A stretch of DNA of 64,000 bases, taken from NCBI RefSeq assembly GCF_928381505.1, contig NZ_CAKMSJ010000001.1, positions 62,001 through 126,000 of the forward strand, read 5' to 3'. The notes below the pieces were generated by a model that worked only from the letters and a program-made list of their open reading frames with translations, made no database searches and was not told the DNA's origin. The stretch is from Rothia endophytica. GTDB taxonomy: Bacteria; Actinomycetota; Actinomycetes; Actinomycetales; Micrococcaceae. Position numbers and translations under genes: made by a program. Positions 44,739 through 52,475 of this stretch are shown here, piece by piece. Every line of letters starts with the position of its first letter. The stretch's first letter is position 1.

Positions 44739-45560
44739 CTAGCGCGCCTGCTCGCGGATTCGGGCAACTGTTTCGGGGTCGGTCGTGTTCTCACCCAGCC
44801 GGTTGGGTTTGCCGGCGCCGTGATAGTCAGAGGAGCCGGTGACTAGCAGGTCGTGTTCTTTAGTTACCTGTAGTAGCCAGGCGCGGTCTTCTGGACCGTT
44901 GTCCCGGTGGTAAACCTCAAGCCCTGCAAGACCTGCCTCAATCATGGCAAAGATTAGCTCTTCAGAGGCAACCCGCCCTCGGGCTATTGCCCGGGGGTGG
45001 GCCATGACCGGCACTCCCCCGGCAGCCCGCACAAGCCGGACAGCCTCAACCGGGTCCACCGCGTAGTGAGGCACGTAGTATTTTGAGCGGGTCGTCAAAA
45101 CGGTCTCAAAGGCCTCCGACCGGTTAGCTACTACCCCGGCAGCTACCAGAGCATCAGCAATATGGGGGCGGCCCACGGTAGCCCCTTCATGGGTATGAGC
45201 CTGAACCGCCTCCCAGGTGAGCGGATAGTCCTCTGCTAGAAGTTGCACCATGCGCTGAGCTCTGCCCACCCGCGATTCCCTGGCTCTTGAAATTTCAGCC
45301 AGCAGAGCGGCGTCCTGTGGGTCATGCAGATATGACAGGAGGTGGACGCTAACTCCCTGGCCCGAGCAAGAGACCTCCATACCAGGCACAAAATCCAACC
45401 CAAAGTGCTCTGCCAGTTGCCCAGCTCGCTGCCACCCGGCGGTAGTGTCGTGGTCGGTGAGGGCGAAACCGGTCAGCCCGGTGGTAGCGATTTCACCGAC
45501 TAACTCGTCCAGGCTCTGGGTGCCGTCAGAAATCTGTGAGTGGGTGTGGAGATCGTACAT
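44739..45560 (-). CDS. PHP-domain phosphoesterase (nucleoside-3',5'-bisphosphate phosphatase-like)
   Basis: The 273-residue protein begins MYDLHTHSQISDGTQSLDEL, the PHP motif 1 with metal-binding His-x-His. ALTDHDTTAGW, FVPGMEVSC, VMAHPRAIARG and TGSSDYHGAGKPN supply the remaining ligands. RNase AM/TrpH-type members remove phosphate from 3',5'-nucleoside bisphosphates or the 5' ends of RNA. ATG 45560 (TAGAGGG upstream) is favoured, since the frame's earlier start at 45635 would overlap the next gene. It diverges from the aminopeptidase gene by 57 bases. Confidence 0.88.
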   Translation of the reverse strand: MYDLHTHSQISDGTQSLDELVGEIATTGLTGFALTDHDTTAGWQRAGQLAEHFGLDFVPGMEVSCSGQGVSVHLLSYLHDPQDAALLAEISRARESRVGRAQRMVQLLAEDYPLTWEAVQAHTHEGATVGRPHIADALVAAGVVANRSEAFETVLTTRSKYYVPHYAVDPVEAVRLVRAAGGVPVMAHPRAIARGRVASEELIFAMIEAGLAGLEVYHRDNGPEDRAWLLQVTKEHDLLVTGSSDYHGAGKPNRLGENTTDPETVARIREQAR

Positions 45561-45617
45561 ACCCTCTACTGTACCGAGCACCCAGGCGGGTGCGAAACCA
45601 TCGGTTAGAGTGGAGAC

Positions 45618-47162
45618 ATGACTACTTCTGAACATGCAGCAGGCTCTGAGCAGCCCATCGAAGAGCGCGTGAATAACCGCTCAGCAGCACCTTCTTCCAA
45701 GGCTTTCACTGATTTCATGGCAGCCAACTGGGCTCCAGCAGACACCGAGCTACCCGCGCGCTCAACCGTCGCGGACTTCACCGCTCAACGGCGTGCTGCG
45801 ATCTCAGCAATGTTCCCCGGCGAACGACTGGTGCTCCCAGCCGGCCCGCTCAAGGTACGTTCCAATGACACCGACTACCGATTCCGCCCACATTCGGCTT
45901 TCGCTCACCAGACCGGACTAGGCCTGGATCACGAGCCGGACGCCGTGCTGGTCTTTGAGCCAGTGGAAGAAGGCACCGGCGATCAGGGGTCGAACCATGA
46001 AGCAACCCTCTACTTCCGCCCTCTCGCGGGTCGGGACACCGAGCAGTTCTACAAGGACCCCCGCTACGGTGAGTTCTGGGTAGGTGCCCGCCCCACCCTT
46101 GAGGCTGTGTCGGCTGAGTACGGCATCGCAACCGCTGACCTGTCCGAACTTGAAGTTGCTATCACCAAGAACGCCGGCAACCAGGCGTTGGGTGGTATTC
46201 GCATCCGCTTGGTTCGCGATGTTGACCTCAATGTGGATGCCCTGGTCGATACCTCCCGCTATAACACCGCCGTTGATTTAGAAGAATCTGACAAGCTGGA
46301 CGCCGTGCTCACCGAAGCGCTGTCTGAGGCACGCCTCGTCAAGGACAGCATTGAGGTAGAAAATCTACGCCGCTCGGTAGCGAACACCATTGACGGTTTC
46401 GCAGAAGTCGTTAAGGCTCTACCTGCCGCCCGCGACCACCACCGCGGCGAGCGCATCATCGAAACCGCTTTCTTTGCCAAGGCCCGCGCTGAAGGCAACG
46501 ACTTGGGCTACGACACCATTGCCGCCTGCGGTAACAACGCCACGGTTCTGCACTGGATTCGTAACAACGGCACGGTAGAAGACGGCAAACTTATGCTGGT
46601 GGACGCCGGCGTAGAGGATGACACCCTCTACACAGCTGACATCACCCGCACCTTCCCCGTCAACGGTAAGTTCACCGAGGTTCAGGCTAAGGCTTACAAC
46701 ATTGTCTTGGAAGCAGCGGACGCTGCTTTTGAAGCAGCTGTGCCCGGTGCCCGTTTCAAGGACGTCCACGCCGCAGCTATGCAGGTGCTGGCGAGCCGTC
46801 TTCACGAGTGGGGTTTGCTTCCCGTCACCGCTGAGGTTTCCCTGTCAGAAGAAGGCGGCCACCACCGCCGCTGGATGCCCCACGGCACCAGCCACCACCT
46901 GGGCCTGGATGTGCACGACTGTGCCCAGGCGAAACGTGAACTCTACATGGACGGCGTACTAGAACCCGGCATGGTCTTCACTATTGAACCCGGTCTCTAC
47001 TTCAAGGAAGAAGACCTAGCGATCCCCGCGGAGCTACGCGGCATCGGCATCCGTATTGAGGACGATGTGCTCATCACCGAGACCGGCAATGAAAACCTCT
47101 CTGCTGCCCTACCCCGTACTGTAGAGGGCATCGAAGAGTGGATGGCTCAGCTGAGTAACTAG
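45618..47162 (+). CDS. pepP: Xaa-Pro aminopeptidase (aminopeptidase P family, M24B)
   Basis: The 514-residue cytoplasmic metallopeptidase removes N-terminal residues that precede proline. The five metal ligands of the pita-bread fold are visible: Asp in LMLVDAGVEDDTL and in YTADITRTFPV, His in GTSHHLGLDVHD, Glu in VFTIEPGLYF and Glu in GIRIEDDVLIT. An N-terminal aminopeptidase-P domain (about 45-180) precedes it, with FRPHSAFAHQTGL. ATG 45618 overlaps no neighbour after re-starting the PHP gene. A strong terminator follows. Confidence 0.92.
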   Translation: MTTSEHAAGSEQPIEERVNNRSAAPSSKAFTDFMAANWAPADTELPARSTVADFTAQRRAAISAMFPGERLVLPAGPLKVRSNDTDYRFRPHSAFAHQTGLGLDHEPDAVLVFEPVEEGTGDQGSNHEATLYFRPLAGRDTEQFYKDPRYGEFWVGARPTLEAVSAEYGIATADLSELEVAITKNAGNQALGGIRIRLVRDVDLNVDALVDTSRYNTAVDLEESDKLDAVLTEALSEARLVKDSIEVENLRRSVANTIDGFAEVVKALPAARDHHRGERIIETAFFAKARAEGNDLGYDTIAACGNNATVLHWIRNNGTVEDGKLMLVDAGVEDDTLYTADITRTFPVNGKFTEVQAKAYNIVLEAADAAFEAAVPGARFKDVHAAAMQVLASRLHEWGLLPVTAEVSLSEEGGHHRRWMPHGTSHHLGLDVHDCAQAKRELYMDGVLEPGMVFTIEPGLYFKEEDLAIPAELRGIGIRIEDDVLITETGNENLSAALPRTVEGIEEWMAQLSN

Positions 47163-47182
47163 CCCCTTCCCCCCCATAACAG

Positions 47183-47220
47183 CAAAGCCCCTCACGAGTT
47201 ACTACTCGTGAGGGGCTTTG
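47183..47220 (+). terminator. terminator of pepP
   Basis: CAAAGCCCCTCACGAGT (47183-47199) pairs perfectly with ACTCGTGAGGGGCTTTG (47204-47220) around a 4-nt loop, then TTCTC. The A/T-flanked stem can work in both directions. Confidence 0.87.
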
Positions 47221-47257
47221 TTCTCGTCTGCCTAACGACTTTCGTCATTCCCGCATA

Positions 47258-47367
47258 CTAGCTGATGAATATAGCGGCGAGCTGGTCGGGTCTGGCGTGA
47301 ATCGCCGTGTGAGCGCCAGCGAACCGGGCGAGAAGGTCTGCTCGCCGCCGCTATATTCATCAGCTAG
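47258..47367. repeat. large inverted-repeat element between convergent genes (element D)
   Basis: The arms CTAGCTGATGAATATAGCGG... (47258-47282) and 47340-47367 pair over 25 bp, with one 3-nt bulge on the right. The 57-nt interior includes AGCGAACCGGGCGAGA (47318-47333), shared with element B, and a CTGGCG/CGCCAG hairpin. The right arm contains the stop codon of the stress-protein gene. TCCCGCATA and ATACTAGC at the left edge recur in elements C and B. Confidence 0.77.
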
Positions 47368-48322
47368 ATTCAGAACTGTCCTCGTCCTTTTTCGGTGCGG
47401 GGGCAGGTGCCTGGCGGATGGTTCTCTCGAACTCAGCCTGATCTTCCACGCGAATCCCGTAGCGTGACTCGCTCTGCTGGGCACGCACCTGCTCCACCCG
47501 TTCATTAGTGGTGGCGGGTGCGGGCTGCTCACGGATCTGCTGCTCAAACTCCTGAGGGTTGTCGATACGCAGACCGAACTTACCGGCGGCCTTTGACCCG
47601 TCCTTGTTGGTTTCAGCCGGTGGGGTGAAAACCGGGGTGGGTGCTTCGACCTGTTCGGGGGCTTGCTGAGGTGCCGCCAGTGAACCGGTGGGTGCTGTAG
47701 TAGCCTGAGGTGGCTGGGGGTGCTGGGCTGGTGCCGCAGGCTGCCCAGGAGCTTGGTAGTGAGGTGCCTGGTGATGAACGGCCTGATGCGGAGGCATCTG
47801 CTGGTGATGGTACTGGGCGGGCTGGTGAGGCTGCCCCTGCATAGGAACGCGCAGCAGGTGACGGGCAGCTGCTGCTGTAGCGGGGATAGCCATGAGGTCT
47901 AGGCGAGTCGGCAACATCTGGGTACGGGTGCGAATTCCCTTTCCCTTGGTGCGGGAAGCAACCAGAATGGACCAGATAATGCAAAAAGCAATGGCCAGCG
48001 GGACGATGCTTAGAATGTTGGCCAGCATGGAGGTCTGGGTAAGAATCGAATTGAAAACACCCACCATAATGCCCAGCATGATGCCCTGTATGGCACCGTT
48101 CAGGGCGGCTCGGGGGTAGGTTGCCTGGCCGGTGATGTAGTCCACCTGCTTAACGTCATGACCTACGATGAAGAGGCTGTGCACGGGGAACTTTTGGCTT
48201 GCCAGGAATTCGACTGCCTTGTTGAGTTCTTTGCGGTCAGAAAAGGTTGCCACGAGTTCGCCGGGCGGGATGTGCGAGCCGTCTGCCATGGTGAGGGCCG
48301 GGGGTGCTTTCAGTTGGTCCAT
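47360..48322 (-). CDS. general stress protein 17M-like membrane protein with repeat tail
   Basis: The 320-residue protein has a GS17M-type N-terminal domain (GELVATFSDRKELNKAVEFL and FPVHSLFIVGHDVKQVDY, about 17-70), then two transmembrane segments (about 73-97 and 103-130). A Pro/Gln/His-rich linker (about 160-235) leads to two copies of a motif: GLRIDNPQEFEQQIREQPAP and GIRVEDQAEFERTIRQAPAP. The domain is related to general stress protein 17M of Bacillus; the function is unknown. Its last codons and TGA stop lie in the arm of element D. Confidence 0.8.
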   Translation of the reverse strand: MDQLKAPPALTMADGSHIPPGELVATFSDRKELNKAVEFLASQKFPVHSLFIVGHDVKQVDYITGQATYPRAALNGAIQGIMLGIMVGVFNSILTQTSMLANILSIVPLAIAFCIIWSILVASRTKGKGIRTRTQMLPTRLDLMAIPATAAAARHLLRVPMQGQPHQPAQYHHQQMPPHQAVHHQAPHYQAPGQPAAPAQHPQPPQATTAPTGSLAAPQQAPEQVEAPTPVFTPPAETNKDGSKAAGKFGLRIDNPQEFEQQIREQPAPATTNERVEQVRAQQSESRYGIRVEDQAEFERTIRQAPAPAPKKDEDSSESS

Positions 48323-48512
48323 TCCCCCATTTTCTCTTACTCTGCTGGCAGCTTGCTGGGTGGGTGGTGCTTTATCGCCCCTGGTGAACGGAGAGGTGCT
48401 CCTAGGCAGGGTGAGAGCGCTAGCGTCCTTGCTGGCTCTGGAGAAGAAAGGATGGCTGTCACAGCGGGTGCGGCGTAGCGGGGCGCTCTAAAGGCTAGTA
48501 CCCTTAGAAACT

Positions 48513-49820
48513 GTGAGTACTGCACCGAATAAGATTTTTATTGCCCGCCTTCTTGGCCTGGATGTCTTTGACCCGCACGGTGACCGTTTAGGTCGCTTGC
48601 GTGATGTTGTGGTGCTTAAACACGGTTTCACGCAGTTCTCAGCGGTGGGTTCCCTGGCCAAGCTCAAAGAGCCGGTGGTGGTGGGTATTGTGATTGAGAT
48701 TTTGGGCAAGAAACGTATTTTTGTGCCTATGACGCGCGTGACCAGCATCGATTCCACCCAAATCATTCTGACCGGCCTGGTGAACCTGCGCCGTTTTGAG
48801 CAGCGCGGTTCAGAAGCCTTAGTCGTCGGTGAGCTCTTTGACCGTAAGGTGCAGTTGCGGGATGGCTCTGGCCGGGCACAGATTGAGGACGTCGCGATGG
48901 AACAGCGCCGTAACGGTGACTGGTTCATCTCTGAACTCTTCGTCTCCCGCGGGCACAACACGTTAATGCGCCGCCGTAAAGAAACCCTCATTATCGACTG
49001 GCATGAGGCCATTCTTTCCACCGATTTTGAGCCTCAGGCAGCCACCGCATTCGTGGCAAGCCATGAGGACTCCAACCCCGCTGACCTTGCGGACGCCATC
49101 CACGAGATGAACAAAAAGCGCAAGGTAGAGGTGGCCCAAGAGCTGCAGGACGAACGCCTAGCGGACGTTTTGCAGGAGCTACCCGAGGATGATCAGGTAG
49201 AGATTCTCTCCCACCTTGAGGTGGAGCGCGCGGTCAACGTGCTAGAAGAGATGGAACCCGATGACGCCGCTGACCTGCTCAGCGAGCTCTCTGATCAGCA
49301 GCGTGAAGAGCTGCTGACCCTCATGGACCCTGACGATTCTGATGACGTGCGCCGTCTGCTGGAATACGAGGAGGGCACCGCCGGTTCGTTGATGAACCCG
49401 GTACCCATTGTGCTCTCCCCTGAGGCTACTGTTGCCGAGGCACTAGCGCACATCCGCCAGGAGGAAATTTCACCCGCCCTGGCCGCTGCCGTTATGGTGG
49501 CGCGTCCGCCCCTGGAAACCCCCACCGGCAAGTACCTGGGGCTGGTGCATATGCAGCGTTTACTGCGCCATTCCCCCAGCGAGCAGGTGGGCAACATTTT
49601 GGATACCTCAATTGAGGCAGTCAACGATGCCGCCAGTATCGAGGAGGTCTCCCGCGTGCTGGCAACCTACGACCTTACCATCGTGCCGGTAGTCAACGAA
49701 TTTGACCGCCTGGTCGGAGCTGTCACGGTGGATGACGTGCTCGATGAGATGCTGCCCGATGACTGGCGCACCTACGATGATGGAACCCCGATCCGAAAGG
49801 TAGGCCGACGCTTTGAGTGA
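48513..49820 (+). CDS. soluble MgtE N-terminal and CBS domain protein with PRC-barrel-like start
   Basis: The 435-residue protein begins with a PRC-barrel-like region (IARLLGLDVFDPHGDRLGRL, residues 8-27), then the MgtE N superhelix (for example LADVLQELPEDDQVEILSHL and EMEPDDAADLLSEL, about 195-270) and two CBS domains (about 280-425: AGSLMNPVPIVLSPEA and TIVPVVNEFDRLVGAVTVDD). The transmembrane channel domain of MgtE Mg2+ channels is absent, which is usual for this actinobacterial form. It may sense Mg2+ or nucleotides. GTG 48513 starts it; the stop overlaps the DUF1003 start by 8 bases. Confidence 0.87.
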   Translation: MSTAPNKIFIARLLGLDVFDPHGDRLGRLRDVVVLKHGFTQFSAVGSLAKLKEPVVVGIVIEILGKKRIFVPMTRVTSIDSTQIILTGLVNLRRFEQRGSEALVVGELFDRKVQLRDGSGRAQIEDVAMEQRRNGDWFISELFVSRGHNTLMRRRKETLIIDWHEAILSTDFEPQAATAFVASHEDSNPADLADAIHEMNKKRKVEVAQELQDERLADVLQELPEDDQVEILSHLEVERAVNVLEEMEPDDAADLLSELSDQQREELLTLMDPDDSDDVRRLLEYEEGTAGSLMNPVPIVLSPEATVAEALAHIRQEEISPALAAAVMVARPPLETPTGKYLGLVHMQRLLRHSPSEQVGNILDTSIEAVNDAASIEEVSRVLATYDLTIVPVVNEFDRLVGAVTVDDVLDEMLPDDWRTYDDGTPIRKVGRRFE

Positions 49821-50511
49821 TGCACGCCCTTCGCTAGATACCGCGCAGACCCTGGGCACACCCCAAGAAAAAAAGCGGCGCAGGTTCTTCTCGGCCAACC
49901 CCAACCCGGATGCCTTCGGTCAGATGACCGAAAAGATTGCGCGTTTTATGGGCACCCCGCAGTTCTTGCTGTGGATGACCGTTTTCTGCGCTGTCTGGTT
50001 GGGCTGGAACACCCTGGCCCCCGAGGAAATGCAGTTTGACCCTAGGGCACTGAACTTCACCCTGCTCACCCTCATGCTCTCTCTGCAGGCGTCCTACGCC
50101 GCGCCTCTGCTGCTTCTAGCGCAGAACCGGCAGGACGACCGCGACCGCGTGGTTTCTAAACAGGACCGCCAGCGGGACCAGCAGAACCTGGAAGAAACTG
50201 AGTACCTGACCCGCGAAATTGCCTCCCTGCGCATCACTCTGCGTGAGGTAGCCACCCGCGACTTCGTACGGAGTGAGATGCGGGATTTGATGGACGAAAT
50301 TCAAGAGGTTCAGAAACGCCAGGAGGAGCTCTTTGCCCGCGCCGAGCATCTAGCCCGTGGCCTTGATGAGAGCGACCCCGAGGTGGAACTCCCCGAATTT
50401 GACCCCAACTCCGCCAACCCTTCAACCAGCGCTTTTGACCTGCTGAATGAAGACCGCCCCAAGAACCGTAAGAAGAAGATGGTGAAGGATATCGACGGCT
50501 CACCTGAGTAG
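49813..50511 (+). CDS. DUF1003 family membrane protein
   Basis: The 232-residue product has two transmembrane segments (FLLWMTVFCAVWLGWNTLAP near 52-72 and FTLLTLMLSLQASYAAPLLL near 83-103), then a charged helical tail rich in Glu, Arg and Gln (for example TEYLTREIASLRITLREVAT). This is the DUF1003 layout. TTG 49813 overlaps the end of the MgtE-N/CBS gene, and AAAGGTAGG lies just upstream, so the two are translationally coupled; a functional pair is plausible. Function unknown. It is followed 9 bases later by the Mrp gene. Confidence 0.85.
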   Translation: MSDARPSLDTAQTLGTPQEKKRRRFFSANPNPDAFGQMTEKIARFMGTPQFLLWMTVFCAVWLGWNTLAPEEMQFDPRALNFTLLTLMLSLQASYAAPLLLLAQNRQDDRDRVVSKQDRQRDQQNLEETEYLTREIASLRITLREVATRDFVRSEMRDLMDEIQEVQKRQEELFARAEHLARGLDESDPEVELPEFDPNSANPSTSAFDLLNEDRPKNRKKKMVKDIDGSPE

Positions 50512-50519
50512 TCGAACCC

Positions 50520-51659
50520 GTGAACATGCCTGAACAGACCCCCGATACCGCTCTATACAGTGCCCTGGCGACGGTCATTGACCCGGAGCTGCGTCTGCCC
50601 ATCACCGAGCTGGGTATGGTGGAAACCGCCCAGATGGATGGCAACACCGCCCGGGTAAAAATTCTGCTCACCATCGAGGGATGCCCGCTCAAGAACACCA
50701 TCGAAGCGGACGTGCGGGAAGCCGTCGGTCGGGTTGCCGAGGTAGAGCATCTGAATCTGGAAATCGGCTACATGAGCGCCGACCAGCGTTCCGAGTTGCG
50801 CCAGCGTCTGGGGCATACCAAGGCTAACCCCTTTATCGCGCCCGACTCCCTCACCCGCGTTTTTGCTGTCGCCTCTGGCAAGGGCGGTGTAGGTAAATCT
50901 TCAGCCACTGCCAACCTGGCGGCAGCTTTTGCCTCCGTCGGGCTGAGCGTTGGCATCATCGACGCCGATGTGCACGGTTTCTCTATCCCCGGTCTACTGG
51001 GCCTGGCCGAAGGGCCCACCCGCATGGATGACTTGATCATCCCCCCGGTCGTTGAGGCTCCCACCGGCAACGGTCACATCAAGGTCATCTCAATTGGTAT
51101 GTTCGTAGCCGCTGACCAGCCGGTTGCCTGGCGCGGACCCATGCTCCACCGAGCCCTGGAACAGTTCTTGACCGACGTCCATTTTGGCGCTTTGGACGTT
51201 CTGCTCCTGGATCTGCCGCCCGGCACCGGCGACGTCGCTATCTCTATGGCACAGCTACTGCCTCACGCCGAAATTCTGTTGGTTTCAACTCCGCAGCATG
51301 CCGCCGTGGATGTTGCCCAGCGCGCCGGTACCCTCAGTTTGCAGACCCAGCAGAAAGTCACCGGCGTTATCGAGAACATGGCAGCTATGACCCTGCCCGA
51401 TGGCTCCACTATGGCTCTCTTCGGTGAGGGCGGCGGCCAAATCCTGGTTGATTCCCTGGGCAAGGCTCTGGGCTACCCCGTGCCCCTGCTTGGTTCGGTA
51501 CCCCTTGATATGGCTCTGCGCGAGGGTGGGGACGCCGGCACCCCTATTGTCTGGTCAGCACCAGACACCAAGGCAGCAGCGGTTTTCACTGACATCGCAG
51601 CTCAGCTAACCTACCGCCCCCGCGGGCTGGCAGGTAAACCCCTCCCCTTCAACGTCTAG
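50520..51659 (+). CDS. mrp: Mrp/ApbC family iron-sulfur carrier P-loop ATPase
   Basis: The 379-residue protein joins a MIP18/DUF59 domain (about residues 8-90: ALATVIDPELRLPITELGMV) to an Mrp/NBP35 ATPase. The deviant Walker A ASGKGGVGKSSATANLA (about 118-134), IDADVHGFSIPGLLG and LLLDLPPGTGDVA are present. Such proteins carry or help transfer [4Fe-4S] clusters. The typical C-terminal CxxC pair is not seen here. The start is GTG 50520 or ATG 50526. It is the third gene of the MgtE-N / DUF1003 / mrp set, in the order also known in mycobacteria. Confidence 0.9.
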   Translation: MNMPEQTPDTALYSALATVIDPELRLPITELGMVETAQMDGNTARVKILLTIEGCPLKNTIEADVREAVGRVAEVEHLNLEIGYMSADQRSELRQRLGHTKANPFIAPDSLTRVFAVASGKGGVGKSSATANLAAAFASVGLSVGIIDADVHGFSIPGLLGLAEGPTRMDDLIIPPVVEAPTGNGHIKVISIGMFVAADQPVAWRGPMLHRALEQFLTDVHFGALDVLLLDLPPGTGDVAISMAQLLPHAEILLVSTPQHAAVDVAQRAGTLSLQTQQKVTGVIENMAAMTLPDGSTMALFGEGGGQILVDSLGKALGYPVPLLGSVPLDMALREGGDAGTPIVWSAPDTKAAAVFTDIAAQLTYRPRGLAGKPLPFNV

Positions 51660-51886
51660 GGGCACCGTTTCTCGGGCTCATAACACTTATCCACATCTGG
51701 CTGGAAAGCCTTGAGAATTATGCGCTAAGTAGATAAACATCTAGTCACAGAAGTGGCTAAACCCTAAAAACCAGTGGATTCTTAAGAATTAAACGCAAAA
51801 AGATCTGTGTCGCACCTGAGAATATCCCCTGAAGGAGTAGCTTAAAAGTGTCATGAACCACAAGGCCATAAACAGAAGGGACCCCG
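51660..51886. other. intergenic region at the border of the accessory island
   Basis: No gene is seen. A single perfect DnaA-box-like TTATCCACA lies at 51687-51695 and a TTCTTAAGAA palindrome near 51780. Base composition falls toward the island. GAAGGGAC before 51887 would be the ribosome site of the next fragment. Confidence 0.45.
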
Positions 51887-52042
51887 ATGCTCGCCAGACG
51901 AAACCTCCTAGCGGCAGCCCCACTAACCGCCCTAGGGATAGCACTCACCACCACACCAGCCCAAGCAGGATTCTTTGGATTCTCCTTTGGATTCGGGGAA
52001 TGCGAATCGGTATGCTTATGCGGCGGGCGACCCGGTGAATAA
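51887..52042 (+). pseudogene. signal-peptide fragment of a disrupted secreted protein
   Basis: ATG 51887 with AGAAGGGACC upstream encodes a clear Tat- or Sec-type signal peptide: RR in MLARRNLLAAAPLTALGIAL, ending TTPAQA-GFFGFSFG. After about residue 36 the frame becomes a short Cys-rich nonsense tail and stops at 52040-52042. From about 51987 the overlapping +1 frame carries Rhs-type sequence. This looks like the N terminus of a large secreted protein joined out of frame to its own, or another, C terminus by a deletion. Confidence 0.6.
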
Positions 52043-52247
52043 TTTTGATTTAACTGGATATAAAACGGACGTGGAATGGGGTATGTGTATCCTCAGTACG
52101 ATTGGCTTTATAGGTGCAACCCTCACGCTAGCCGGAGCATTGGCTGCTGCACCTGAAACTGCAGGTGCCACGCTAGTGGTGGCAGGGGCTTCAATAACAT
52201 CTCTAAGAACTTTTGGTGTAGCTGTATTATCTTGTTTAGGAGATTAA
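51975..52247 (+). pseudogene. Rhs/YD-repeat C-terminal fragment with putative toxin tip
   Basis: The 90-residue frame holds the Rhs-core end motif GNANRYAYAAGDPVNNFDLTG, which marks the cleavage/junction before the variable toxin in Rhs and WapA-like polymorphic toxins. The following 62 residues are unrelated: after TDVEW they are mostly hydrophobic (GFIGATLTLAGALAAAPETA and LVVAGASITSL), ending SCLGD. A hydrophobic toxin of this kind could act on membranes, but this is inference. The core of the large Rhs protein is missing, and the reading frame is broken from the signal peptide, so it is probably not expressed as a full toxin. Confidence 0.72.
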
Positions 52248-52248
52248 G

Positions 52249-52422
52249 ATGAAAAATAGTAAAATTCTTGTAATCATCGGCTCGATATTTATATTGATAT
52301 CACTTATCGGAATCCCATTCATTGGTATGAGTGAACTCTATGTTAAGATATTATGGATTTCCCTAGCCTTACTTCTTATTGTAAATATATTCTTTTTATT
52401 TAAGACATCTAAAAATAATTAG
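52249..52422 (+). CDS. small two-TM membrane protein, candidate immunity protein
   Basis: This 57-residue frame is not large enough to be seen easily but has a strong ribosome site (GGAG, 8 bases upstream) and begins one base after the stop of the Rhs fragment. MKNSKILVIIGSIFILISLI and LWISLALLLIVNIFFLF are two transmembrane segments with a short loop, and the C terminus is KTSKNN. It is extremely AT-rich compared with the chromosome. Position, size and composition are those of an immunity gene paired with an Rhs C-terminal toxin. A terminator follows at 52443. Confidence 0.65.
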   Translation: MKNSKILVIIGSIFILISLIGIPFIGMSELYVKILWISLALLLIVNIFFLFKTSKNN

Positions 52423-52442
52423 CATATTATCGAAGATGCTTA

Positions 52443-52475
52443 GATAGGTGCCTCCTAATGATGGGGGCACCTATC
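52443..52475 (+). terminator. terminator after the candidate immunity gene
   Basis: GATAGGTGCC (52443-52452) and GGCACCTATC (52466-52475) pair perfectly, with a 13-nt loop and CTTTTTA after. It lies 20 bases after the small ORF and 11 bases before the IS end. Confidence 0.82.

Noticed and set aside
44739-45635. Longer start for the PHP protein at 45635
   Set aside because: It would overlap the start of pepP, and the conserved protein begins exactly with MYDLHTHS at 45560.
41022-47367. attC-type integron sites for the large hairpins
   Set aside because: The arms do not show the RYYYAAC/GTTRRRY cores, there is no integrase, and the neighbours are housekeeping genes in convergent pairs.
51687-51695. 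Perfect DnaA-box-like TTATCCACA
   Set aside because: It is a single box without a cluster, an AT-rich unwinding region or dnaA/dnaN beside it, so it is not taken as an origin.
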